DNA from: Eunapius fragilis
Lineage: Eukaryota > Porifera > Demospongiae > Spongillida > Spongillidae
Assembly (NCBI GenBank): GCA_963681505.1
Contig: OY811991.1
Location: 5,377,555-5,441,554 of the forward strand
Length of the DNA stretch: 64,000 bases
Direction of reading: 5' to 3'
The position numbers and the translations under genes were made by a program. Under the pieces are notes generated by a model, which saw nothing but the letters and a program-made list of their open reading frames with translations, did not search any database and was not told where the DNA came from. Below are positions 29,424-41,300 of the stretch, one piece after another (positions within the stretch are counted from its first letter, which is position 1; every line of letters starts with the position of its first letter).

Positions 29424-31834
29424 CGTGTGTGCATTGTCACCAGTAAGGCAAGGCAGGAGCAAGGCTGCTGCCTGAACCTTGCATTACAGGAGAGTTGTCC
29501 TTGAGGAAGAACCTATGGAGGTATTTGGAGATGAACGCGTTCACAGAAGCAAAGGCTAGTGCTATCAGGTGGAGGGAAGGAGGAAACGGAGGGAGAGAGG
29601 GAGGAGAGGGAGGGAGGGAGGAAGGAGAAAAAGTGGATACGAGAAAGTAAGTAGTTGAAATGGGACATAAAGGAGCAAAGTGGGCTTAGGCTAACCTTCA
29701 TTATCAAAGTTGAGAGCCAGAAATGGAGCACAGAGGGAGTCCAATCCTGCGAGTGAGGGGGGGAGGGGTTGATGGGGGAGGGGCAGGGGAGTGAGGGGTG
29801 ATGGGTAGGTGGGGGAGGGGCAGGGGAGTGAGAGGTATGGCAGGTGGGGGTATGTGTGAGAGAGATGGCTCTTGGTAAGGAGCTTTATAATACTGCAACT
29901 GATCCTAGACCCACCATACATAGATCCAGGCCCCATACATATACCACCCACCCCACATCATATATACCACCCACTTACCCTGCCAGTATACCAGATGTGT
30001 GTTGGTCACAACCCACGACTTGAGTAGCCTTTTCAGCTTCCTGTGTCCATCAGGTGAGGAGAGGAGGGGGTGGTACTGGTGACATCGGGGGACATCCACT
30101 GATATCTGCCTGTCAATGGTGTGTGGTGAGTCCTTGTCTATGGCCATGTACTCTGAATGGATGTCTCCCTGTGGGTGGGGGAGGGGTTAAATGGTAGGTA
30201 CAAATGCAACACGTGTGTATGTGTGTGTGTGTATGTGTGTGTGTGTGTGCATGTACATTAGACTCAGCACCACCAATCCATACACACTCCAGATTCAATA
30301 AACATAAGTGGAGAGGAGGGGGAGGGGAGAAACCCTATATATATATATATGGGTTCGAGGCAGCGAAAAGGGACCTACCTAGCGCATATTATATAAAGGA
30401 ACTTCAAAGTTGACGCGTGCAATTAAAATGTACACGTAATTAAAATTCAGGCCAACGTAACTCTGTAACTCCATGATGGATAGACTAATTTCCAGTGCGT
30501 AAGAAAGAAGTTGTAGAGGACATAGGTGTCTCTTAGAAAATGAAGTAATTAGAAAACTTGAAAAAATATGCGCTAGGTCCCTTTTCGCTGCCTCGATCCC
30601 ATATATATATATGTATATATGGGATAGTGTCCAGCAAAATCACCCTTCTGGCTAGTTTTTCAAGTTTTCAAATTTTTTCATTTTCTGTGAACTCCAAAGA
30701 ACTTCTGTCAAATGGTCTTTATGCATCCTAAATTGGACTATCTACCATAAAGTTATTAGGCACTGAATTTATAATTAGCCATACATTTCATTGCAAGCGT
30801 TACTTTTCTTTAGCTTGTCCTGGAAAATTTGATAAAGTATCATAAGGGTGATTTAGCTGGACACTGTTCCATATATATATCTATCTATAGTTAGGGGATC
30901 TCCCTTTGCATTAACAAGAGTAGGGTAACCGCACTAACAACTTTAGGGAGCACCACTTGACAGCCACACACTCCAGCCCTCACATATATCACCTTCACCT
31001 CCAGCAGTGCCACCCACACTTCAACCCTCACATATCTCACCTTCACCTCCAGCAGTGCCGCCCACACTTCAACCCTCACATATATCACCTTCACCTCCAG
31101 CAGTGCTGCCCACACATCAGCCCTCACATATCTCACCTTCACCTCCAGCAGTGCCGCCCACACTTCAACCCTCACATATCTCACCTTCACCTCCAGCAGT
31201 GCCACTCACACATCAGCCCTCACATATCTCACCTTCACCTCCAGCAGTGCCGCCCACACTTCAGCCCTCACCAGTGGGCACACATCTGTCATAGCTTCCT
31301 TGACAACCATGTGACGCATATAAGGGTAGCTCTCCAGGAGACGTGTGAAGAGTATCATACGATGGAGCTGGGGGGGTGGGGGGGGGATGGGCAACGTTAG
31401 ACCACACCCATACACTGTGGGGACTGCTCCAACCTGGTACTCCACGTCCTTCTCCTTGATGACCAGGGGTAGCTTGGAGGACTCATAGTGACCCTGGCTG
31501 CTCTGGTCTCTGTGGTAGTAAAACCACACCCACACGAATGTAAAAACTGCCCCAACACCCCACCGGGGGAGGGGTACTGACCACACCCACCCAGTGCTTT
31601 CCATCAACGGATAATAATCTGGCACAGTCAGGTGTTCCAATCTCTGCAGGTCACAAGGTAATCACATGATAATCACATCGGTGTCATGCGACCGTCAGCT
31701 GACCTTCTTTAGCTGGTCCAATGGAAGGATCACAATGGTACTATCATAGAGGGCGACCCTGTCAGTGGCTATACCATAGGTGTCCCCACCTTGGATAACC
31801 AAGCTGTGGATGATAAGCACATCCGTAGGGAGAG

Positions 31835-31898
<64 letters not shown>

Positions 31899-33304
31899 TC
31901 ATGTACACAGACAGACACACACATACACACACATGCACACACACTTACACACACACATGCATGCACACCACACTTACACACACATACATGCACACACACA
32001 CACTTACACACACATGCATGCACACATGACATATGCACACAACATAATGTAAAGAATGGCACGCAAGACCACTCCCCCTACTCTTCCCATTGAAATATAA
32101 ATGCTCGTGTTTGCACGATCGCATCTCTGTAACTGTGGACGCGCCACAAACATTATGAATTCAAATTCACTCCTACATGATTCAAAACAGTAAGCATTCA
32201 CAGTTACGGAGATACGCAGGTTTAAACGGCACTAGTTAGCCATTTCCCCCTTCTTGATGTGAGCTGAGGGGGTGGGATTTATATGCTATACTTTACGGCG
32301 TACATCAAAGCCTATGCATCAAGCCCCTCCCCTATGCATCAAGCCCCTCCCCTATGCATCAAGCCCCTCCCCTATGCATCAAGCCCAGCCCCTATGTATC
32401 AAGCCCCTCCCCTATGCATCAAGCCTCTCCCCTATGCATCAAGCCCATCTCCTATGCATCAAGCCCCTCCCCTATGTATCAAGCCCATCCCCTATGTATC
32501 AAGCCCCTCCCCTATGCATCAAGCCCCTCCCCTATGCATCAAGCCCCATCCCCTATGTATCAAACCCCTCCCCTATGCATCAAGCCCTCCCCTATGCATC
32601 AAGCCCCTCCCCTATGCATCAAGCCCCTCCCACATTAGGTATCACCTTGGCAGCCCACATATGGGTGGCTTTGAGTGTATGAGGCCATGTTTTCTCATCT
32701 CCTTCTCCACGTCACCTCCAGCCAGGCACCACAGGTAGTACACCTCCTCCAGCGACCTCTCGAGAAGACATTCCACCCCTTCCTGCTGAGGTGATTTGAC
32801 AAGAGGATGGGGTGTGGTCTCCACGACGGGGGAACGACGAAAGGAGCTTTTGAAAGGACTACCGAAGAAGTGATACTCATTCTGTTGGCACACATACCCA
32901 CCACATTGAGAGCATGGAATAAAATATTATTTCAACAACTGCATTGCATTTTGTAGTACAGTCTGCAATCATGCAATGAGGATGTATCAGGTGTAGAATA
33001 CAGTGGACCAGGTGTAGAATACAGTGGACTAGGTGTAGAATACAGTGGACTAGGTGTAGAATACAGTGGACTAGGTGTAGAATACAGTGGACCAGGTGTA
33101 GAATACAGTGGACCAGGTGTAGAATACAGTGGACCAGGTGTAGAATATAACTATGTAACATGATCACATTTCAAACCTATCCTTATTTAAAATCCTGACC
33201 TTTCTTGTACAGTTTTCTTTGCTAACCATTGCCACATATTCATGATTCAGAAGTGTGGCAGGAGTAGGCCTGGGGAAGAGACAAGGAAAGGAAGGACATT
33301 ATCA

Positions 33305-33347
<43 letters not shown>

Positions 33348-35255
33348 GCTGTGAAGGAGTAGTGGCGAGACATGCCTCTAGAAATGACCTGAGCTGAGGG
33401 TCCATGTCCTTGTGAGCATGTGTGTGTGTGCATGTGTGTGCGTGTGTGCATGAGGTAGGCAAAATGGAGGGTGAGTAAGAGATGTGAAGAAAGGGTTAAT
33501 TGTATTCACTTTGTCTTCGCACTGATGTGTGTTGAGCAGGATGGACAGGGGTGTGGATGACTTTCCTGGGGAGGAGGGTTGTAATGAGAGTAGAGGTAAT
33601 GACATACAAGTGAACATGGGGTATTAATACGTATGTATGTATGTATGTATGTATGTATGTATGTATGTATGTATGTATGTATGTGTGTGTGTATGTATGT
33701 ATGTGTGTATGTATGTATGTATGTGTGTGTGTATGTATGTATGTGTGTATGCATGTATGTGTGTATGTGTGTAATGTATGTATGTATGTATGTATGTGTG
33801 TATGTATGCATGCATGTATGTGTGTATGTATGTATGTGTGTATGTATGTATGTATGTATGTGTGTATGTATGTATGTATGTGTGTATGTATGTATGTATG
33901 TATGCATGTATGTGTGTATGTATGCATGTAAAGTATGTGTGTATGTATGCATGTAAAGTATGTGTGTATGTATTCAATTACCTACAAACTGATTACCATA
34001 GCAATACGTGATCACTAACTAACTTTGATGCAGAACGAGTACTCGCTGAAAAACTGTAGAAATTGCATTTTTCATAAACAGATCTGGGAACAGATGCTTG
34101 CCCTGTGTGTGTGTATGTGCATGTGTGTATATGTGTGTGATCCATGATCCCTGGGCCACACAGCTTACCATGAACAGTTCAAGGAGGATGATACCCAGAG
34201 CCCACACATCCACCTACACAGGGGCAAGGGATACGACACATTGACTGACACAATAGTGAGGTGGCCTTCCTCCGCACATGATCAGTTATTAAGCACCGAT
34301 AGTTTAAAGATGGCCACTAATTACTAACACTATTGTTCCACCCCCCTTTTCCCCCCCAAAAAAGAGGGCGGGGCAGGTAGAGAGGGAGAGAAAGGAGAGG
34401 AATATGATGACCTTTGGACTGCCACTGTGAGTGACTGTGGTAGGTGAGCCCAAGATCAACTCAGGAGCCATGTATCGAGGAGATCTGGATAGACGGACAG
34501 ACATGGTAACCTACGTTCTTTTCCGGTGAACCAAAAGACTTACGATATAGGGAAGTTCACATCTGCCCCGCCTCCTGTCATGAAATACAGCCCATGGTTC
34601 AGTAGCTTCAACGTGCCCTGCAAAGGGACGGGTTTTTTTTAAATTTTTTTTTTTTTAGTGCGCGCGCTCTGGGACGTTTGCGTGTACGAACCCACCCGTC
34701 CCTCACCTCTGGGGTCACGAGGACGTTGGAGGGAGAGAGACATCGGTGGGTAAGCCCCTGCTCGTTAAGATAGGCCAAGGCACGGAGGATGTCCCTTGCT
34801 ACGCTCGCAAGCTTGCTGCTACGTGAGACACACACACATACATGCACTCATACTCGCAAATACGAGGTGGAAAAAAAAAAAAAAAAACCAAGCCACATTC
34901 ATCCTACAGAAAAGCCTCCGACGTACCTGTTAAATCGGCCTGTCTGGATATGTGCTTCGAGACTGTCGTTATAATACTCGGAGATTACCAGCAATCTCTC
35001 TGCAAGTGTGTGGGTCACGTGCAGCAAAGGCTGGAGGCGCCCAAGTACTAACTAACCATTCCTGAGCCTGTGGATGTCCAGGTAAGCACACAGGTTGGGA
35101 TGCGTCAGGATCCTCAACTTGGAACGGAACCGGCCGTAGATGCGGATCGAATTCGGGGTCAGCGGGAGGCCCCTCGAGTCGCAGGCGTCGGTGGTGTGCT
35201 GGCTGGCACAGAACGTGCTAACGCCCAACAGAGCAGAACCAAGGGGGGCGCTCAT
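27848..35255 (-). CDS. TBCK: TBC domain-containing pseudokinase TBCK
   Basis: Twenty-five exons close to 876 aa (human 893): 35255-35057, 34999-34927, 34818-34707, 34617-34544, 34484-34412, 34213-34169, 34102-34024, 33565-33510, 33408-33347, 33269-33200, 32881-32646, 31803-31704, 31643-31591, 31509-31434, 31367-31233, 30168-29979, 29746-29696, 29561-29478, 29365-29280, 29230-29194, 29126-28965, 28694-28573, 28444-28260, 28194-28035, 27958-27848. Order: pseudokinase ([26 protein letters not shown] where the HRD Asp is absent, LLNHG for [24 protein letters not shown]), linker ([17 protein letters not shown]), TBC domain with Arg finger in VDVPRCHQY (~509) and Gln finger in VYWQG (~544), then a rhodanese-like domain ([27 protein letters not shown]) without an evident catalytic Cys. 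TBCK acts with the FERRY/mTOR-linked endosomal machinery and is a predicted Rab GAP. An upstream in-frame ATG at 35288 would add 11 residues. Many introns hold tandem arrays. Confidence 0.88.
28720..28915. repeat. Intronic GT-rich minisatellite (TBCK intron)
   Basis: Units of roughly 22-24 bases built on 'gtgagggttggtgatgt', some with an inserted 'ctcagtgatg'; lies in the TBCK intron between exons 28965 and 28694. Confidence 0.6.
30333..30612. mobile_element. MITE-like element with ~50 bp terminal inverted repeats
   Basis: The left end (TATATATGGGTTCGAGGCAG, then cgaaaagggacct) is repeated as its reverse complement at the right end (gctaggtcccttttcgctg, then CCTCGATCCCATATATATA), with about 170 bases between. 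The TA-rich flanks fit insertion into a TA target. No coding capacity. It lies in the TBCK intron between exons 31233 and 30168. Confidence 0.6.
30616..30882. mobile_element. Second MITE-like element, directly adjacent
   Basis: Ends TATGGGATAGTGTCCAGCAA (with aaatcaccctt following) and the inverted aagggtgatttagctggaca form terminal inverted repeats of about 28 bases around ~210 bases of AT-rich, non-coding sequence. Its left edge touches the previous element, so the two are back to back in the same intron. Confidence 0.55.
30964..31275 (-). repeat. 48-bp tandem array copying a TBCK exon end and splice donor
   Basis: About six and a half units of 48 bases. On the coding strand each unit is the last part of the exon (WAALLEVK) followed by a GTGAGA or GTGATA donor and intron start. 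The exon 31367-31233 ends in the first unit. Because 48 is a multiple of three, the frame runs on as [16 protein letters not shown] into the next unit, where a TGA (gat-gtg-tga) closes it. Confidence 0.8.
31838..32040. repeat. CA microsatellite with ACACATGCATGC variants
   Basis: Perfect CA run at ~31838-31896 followed by degenerate CA repeats with TACA/TGCA interruptions, in a TBCK intron. Confidence 0.8.
32318..32632. repeat. 20-bp minisatellite in a TBCK intron
   Basis: About sixteen units of 'cccctcccctatgcatcaag' with single-base variants, ending 13 bases before the exon boundary at 32646. Confidence 0.8.
32985..33150. repeat. 22-bp minisatellite in a TBCK intron
   Basis: About seven units of 'accaggtgtagaatacagtg' plus one or two bases. 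Confidence 0.75.
33630..33975. repeat. TATG tetranucleotide array in a TBCK intron
   Basis: Continuous TATG with TGTG and TGCATG interruptions over about 345 bases; open reading frames across it are low-complexity artefacts. Confidence 0.85.
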
Positions 35256-35288
35256 TCCGATAACTCCACCCACGTGCGTAAAAACCAT

Positions 35289-35369
35289 TCATTTTTCGCC
35301 TAGGTCTGGGAACTAGAGTGGGCGGTCAATATATCAATATGACGTAATTACCCACGTGTTGCTGCAATA
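35289..35369. promoter_or_regulatory. Bidirectional promoter, TBCK and TBL3
   Basis: The two divergent start codons are 81-114 bases apart depending on which TBCK ATG is used. The gap holds TGACGTAA (35340-35347, CRE-like) and the E-box CACGTG (35353-35358). No TATA box is clear. Both are widely expressed housekeeping genes, which fits shared initiation. Confidence 0.5.
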
Positions 35370-38300
35370 ATGGGGAAAGGTATCAAGACAGCGTCAGGCG
35401 AGACGGTAACTCTTAAAACCAGGTAAGAGGCTACCTGACACGAGACGCAATGTGCCTTGAACATCCATTGACTGTAGCTACAAGGCAGAAGCCAAGATAG
35501 AAGCGGTTTACACAGGAGGCAGAGTGGAGGTGAGTCACAGTGGTATGAAGGATAGCAGACGATTTGTATTGCGATGTAATAGTTTTCAGGAAATGACAGT
35601 CATATGTTCTGCACGTGCGGATCAGCAGTGCAGATATTGAGAACAGAAGATGGTCACGTGGAACACACTATTAAAGAGGTTTGCTCCAGTTGGGAGGAAT
35701 ACTACTCGCTATTCCATGTATAGGCCCTCTCTACACACTCCACACACACCCTCCCTCCACACACCCTCTTCACACTTGTACCCTCTTCACACTTGTACCC
35801 TCTCTACACCCTCTCCATACACCTTCCCTCTCCAAACACACCCCTCTTCATATACCTTTTCCACACACCACCCTCTCCACACACCCTCTCCATACACCTT
35901 CCCTCTCCACACATACCCCTATCCATATACCTTTTCCACACATACCCCTCCTTCTCCACACACCTTTCCCCTCCACACACACACACTTGACCCACTTGCA
36001 TTAGACCTTACAGTAAGTAATGTAGCAACAGTTTAAATTAAATTTGGGTCCTTACCCTGGAAGGTTTAACCAGTGGGAGGGGCTCACTATTAATGGAGTG
36101 AGAGGGTCTATGGAATTAGGTATTGTCTTCATACCCCTCACCTGATCTGGGTGTCAAGAAGAAGGGTTAAGCTTTGTGTTACCTTCTTTAGGAGGAGGAC
36201 CTGGTTACCTGCTTAGCAGTGAGTGGAGACAGCAATGTGAGTAGACTTCTCTGGGATGGTGGGGGAGGTGCCTCCTCTGGGATGGAGGGGGAGAGCCTTC
36301 TCTGGGATGGTGGGGGAGGTGCCTCCTCTGTGATAGAGGGGGGGAGAGCCTTCTCTGGGATGGTGTGGGAGGTGCCTCCTCTGTGATAGAGGGGGGGAGC
36401 CTTCTCTGGGATGGTGTGGGAGGTGCCTCCTCTGGGATGGAGAGGGGGGAGCCTTCTCTGGGATGGTGAGAGAGGAGCCTTCTCTGGGATGGTGGGGGAA
36501 AGTGTTTTTAATGATTCCAGTGGCCTCTTCTCCATTCAGATCCTAGTTGTAGCATGGCGCAGTCTTCTGTTGAAGCAATACGAATGGCAGAAAGGAACAT
36601 GTTCGCGTTCTTGGAAGGTATGCCCTTAACTACTTGCCTGCAGGTTTTCACATACATACATACACACCCATACATGCTCACAGGGACACTTGGGGCCTGT
36701 GATGTCCATGGCCTTTGATTCAACGTCAACTCTCCTGGCTACAGGTGTGGTGGAGGAGGAGGAGGAGGGAAGGGGTGGGGACAAAGGGGGCTATGACATC
36801 GTGCCTGCATGTTCTAGCATATATGGTTCTATTTATGTTATTGCAAGGTCTGTACGATTGCATTATAAGGCCACCAACCTCACTGTTGCTAAAAATTTTT
36901 ATTCAATACAAAAAAGCTGTGTGATGATGAATAACATAAAGACTGGTTGCACCACTTAGAGGAGTGCATTACTGGATGAGTGTACTGAAATGTTCATCAT
37001 TGAGGGGTGTACTAAAGTGTTCATCATTGAGGGGTGTACTAAAGTGTTCATCATTGAGGGGTGTACTGAAGTGTTCATCATTGAGGGGTGTACTGAAGTG
37101 TTCATCATTGAGGGGTGTACTAAAGTGTTCATCATTGGGGAACATTTGGATGGGTTAATACCTTGTTTTGAGGTGTAATCTTTCTGAGCAGGTGCCACAG
37201 ATAGTGTGATCAAAGTATGGGATTGCCTGAAGAATTACTGTACCCACAACCTTCGTGGGTCGGTAGGTGTGGTCAGTCTAGTCCAGTTCCACCCAGACCC
37301 TGCTGAGCTGAAGTTGTTCAGCAGTTCAATGGACTGTGCCATCAGGGTGTGGGACCTGCAGAGAAGCAGGTAGGGGACAACTAGAGGTGTGTGGGTGTGG
37401 GACCTGCAGAGGGTGTGGGTGTGGAGGTGCAGAGGTGTACAATGAATGGTTCCCTCCCGTTGGACCCTGCAGCTGTATTCAAGTACTGGCTGGCCATGTT
37501 AGTACTGTTACATCTCTCGACTTCACTCCCAATGGTCAAACCATGTTGAGGTGAGCGGTAGTCATGGCAACATTTTGCTTTTTGACATGAGAAACGTGGT
37601 TGGTGTGGTTTGGGGAATGCAGTGGGGGTCGTGACAAGGTCATCTTGGTTTGGGACCTTTGTACAGGAAGAAATAGAGGCACTGTCACTGTCTTTGAGGT
37701 GTGTGCTATTATCCTCCAAAACTATTGTGTTAATGGTTTTAACTTACAGGGCATTGAGGGAATGGTGATTATTCCAAATGATGCCTGCCAGGCCATTAAT
37801 GGTTTGGCAGCTTCAGCTGGAGACGTTGTGGTGGCTACAGCAGGAGACAAAGGTTAGTGATCCCCTGACCCTAAGGTTAGTGATCCCCTGACCCTAAGGT
37901 CAGTGATCCCTGACCCTAAGGTCAGTGATCCCCTGACCCTAAGGTTAGTGATCCCCTGACCCTAAGGTTAGTGATCCCCTGACCCTAAGGTCAGTGATCC
38001 CTGACCCCTTCCATGGACTTCTTCTTCACTTTCCTATGACTGAACACACACACACACTTGTTCTCTTCCCTCACCATCATTTACACACCTCCCCACACCA
38101 TCCCTTTACACCTCTCCACACACATCCCTTCACATATCCCTTCATACACCATCCCTTCACACACCATCATGCGAAGGATTGATTCGTTTGTGGAGTGTGG
38201 CCAGCGGCCAGGTATTGAAGACCTTGGAACCCCTCGCTGGCAATGTGACCCCTCCCCCCACCGGGGAGGACAAACCTTCACACACCTATGTTAGCCTCCA

Positions 38301-41300
38301 GTATCGTCAAACTATGGGTGGCCTGGTGGGTGTGGCTTATGACCACAACATCCTGTTCTACATGGGAGAAGACCTGAAAAGAACAAAACAGGTGTTGGTG
38401 AAAGGGGGTGGAGCTACTTATCCCACTGATCAGGTTAATTATCTGGGTTTTCCCCACTACAGTTTATTGGGTACCCTGATGAGGTCCTTGACCTGAGGCT
38501 GGTTGGAGAGGGGCAGGGCCTGTTGGCAGTGGCAACCAACAGTGAGCAAGTGAAGATATTTGATAGGGCCACAAAGAGCTGTCATATCCTGACGGGACAT
38601 GGGGGTATTGTTCTCTCGTTGGATGTCAGTTGTGATGGAAATGCAATTGTCACCAGCTCAAAGGTTAGTGGGGGGTTTCCCCTAATGACTTGGTGTAATT
38701 GTGAACTATACTTGGTGGCTAAACAGGACAACACCATTCGTGTTTGGAGGCTGGACTCAGCAACTAAGTGTTTCTCTCTTGTTGGCATAGGAACAGGCCA
38801 CACCCAAGCTGTGGGTGCAGTGGCATACTCAAGGTATCATGTAGATGACATGGAGATCCTTTAAGTGATTCTCCTGTGGTGTTAGGGTTAAGGGTACCTT
38901 TGTTGTGAGTGGGAGCCAGGACCAGACCATCAAACTGTGGACCTTGAAAAGTCTCAAAAGCTCTAACAAAGTGTGTGTGTGTTTGTGTGTGTGTGTATGT
39001 ATGTGCTAGTGTGACAGTGATCTGTTACTAGGATGAGCCCTTGAAGCTGACATCCAAGTACACCCAACTAGCCCACGAGAAGGTGAGGTCTCGTTTTCTA
39101 AATAAGGCCCATCTGCATCACTCATCACACATTGACTTATCAACGTGCAGGACATCAATTCAGTGGACGTCTCTCCAAATGACAAACTCATTGTAACTGG
39201 GTCACAGGACAAGACAGCCAAGGTGTGTGGTATAAAGGCACACACACCTACATGATCATTGGACCTAGCGCAACATTTTTGCAGAAGAATCAAAGTTTTA
39301 TAATAACCTGAATTTAACTCACGTTGTCCCCATTTGTCTATTGTAGCTATGGCAACGGACCGATGGGACTTTGCTGGGAACATTCAAAGGTCACCGAAGG
39401 GGAGTTTGGAGCGTAAAATTTTCTCCTGTGGATCAGGTGATGCACATAACATGACTCGAACAATCGAGGTGTGACCTTAATCTTTGCAGTGCGTTGTAAC
39501 TGCCAGTGGTGACTCTACCATCAAGCTGTGGGCCATTGTTGACTTCAGCTGTGTGAAGACATTTGAAGGGCACACCAGTTCAGTACTTAGGGCCATTTTT
39601 ATAACCAAAGGAATGCAGATAGCTTCCAGGTGGGCGTGGTTGTGAGTGTGGTTGATGGAGAGGTGTACATTCTTGGGTACACGGTGCAAAGGAACAGAGG
39701 GGTGGTTTTGTGATTCTATGTAATGCACACTGCACAGTGGTAGCGACGGGCTGGTGAAAGTTTGGACGATTAAGACCAACGAATGTGTAACAACTCTGGA
39801 CCTTCACACAGAAAAGGTAACCACACCCATCAGAATCCCTGGCTCCACCCATATATATATATATACCTGAACATATAAATTAGTCAAGATAATATTGCAC
39901 ACCTTATCCTTTCTGCCAGATTTGGGCATTGACAGGTTCCCATGACGACCAGTGGCTGGTCTCTGGAGGTGCAGATTCTCTCATCTGCGAGTGGAAGGTT
40001 AAGCCACTGTCTGTGCCTGGTGCATGTGTAGACCACTGCCTGGTGCATGTGTAGACCACTGCCTGGTGCATGTGTAGACCACTGCCTGGTGCATGTGTAG
40101 ACCACTGCCTGGTGCATGTGTAGACCACTGCCTGGTGCATGTGTAGACCACTGCCTGGTGCATGTGTCTGTTAGACCTCTGCCTGGTGCATGTGTAGACC
40201 ACTGCCTGGTGCATGTGTCTGTTAGACCACTGCCTGGTGCATGTGTCTGTTAGACCTCTGCCTGGTGCATGTGTCTGTTAGACCACTGCCTGGTGCATGT
40301 GTCTGTTAGACCACTGATGAATGATTTTTAACAACACAAACACATTGCAGGATGTAACAGCAGAAGTCAAGGCACAAGAGGTGGCAGCCCAGGAGGAACT
40401 GGTGTTGAGGTAACTAAGGAAACTGTCACTAGGTAACCCTCCACCTGTGTGTGTGTGTGTGTGTGTGTGTTTGTGTGACTTCAGGGAGCAGGAACTCTCA
40501 AACCTGCTTCTCAGGAAGGACTATGTGAATGCGGTCAGCCTTGCTATCACTCTCAACCAACCATTTCGCGTGCTTACGATACTCACTGGTATGTGGGGCT
40601 TCCTGTGTGTTTATTGGCAAACACTACTGCTAGCTTGTATGGTGTGGGTTTAGACCTCTTGAACGAAGGAGGAGTGGAAGGAGACTTCACCAAGACACTC
40701 TCCCTGCTCAGGGAGGACCAGATGCGTAAGTAGAGGGTGCACGGCTAGCTATGCTGTTGTCAGATGTGGGTAGAGGACTGGAGAGGAGGAATTACGTAAT
40801 AGCTCCAGGGTTTCCTTGCAGATGTACACTTACAAAAAACTATAGTTGATAAGGTGGTTTGTACAGGCTAAATTGTTAGAAACAGAAATTGAGGAAATAG
40901 GGTCATTCCATATTCAATAATATCATTATTGGACTAATCAGGTGTCTTTAATGCAGCATACATAGTAATTGGTAAGGCCATGACTTCACTGAGTGCTAGA
41001 CAATAGGTGAGAAGTTTTGATTGTAGTATGTGAAGTTATGACACACCTATTACTTGCGTAAACATGATTACAAGGGAGGACAAAAAAATGGCTGCCAGCT
41101 TATTGTCCCATCCCACGCTATAGCTCAACCAGTTAGATAATTGCACGGATACATTGGGGATATTAGTAGCTACCTATGGTAAAAATTTGGTTCATTTTAA
41201 CACCGCGTCCATGAGAATCGAATACTTTTTTGGCCTATTTTGTCGAAGTCACTTTTTGGAAAATTAGTCGGAACGGTACCAATTGCCACAAATACCGGTG

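Noticed and set aside
30343-30365. 'gggttcgaggcagcg' resembling a tRNA T-arm
   Set aside because: It is part of a MITE terminal inverted repeat that recurs inverted at 30585-30605; no cloverleaf can be drawn.
28720-33150. Repeated units considered as a CRISPR array
   Set aside because: Units are head-to-tail without unique spacers and lie in introns of a eukaryotic gene.
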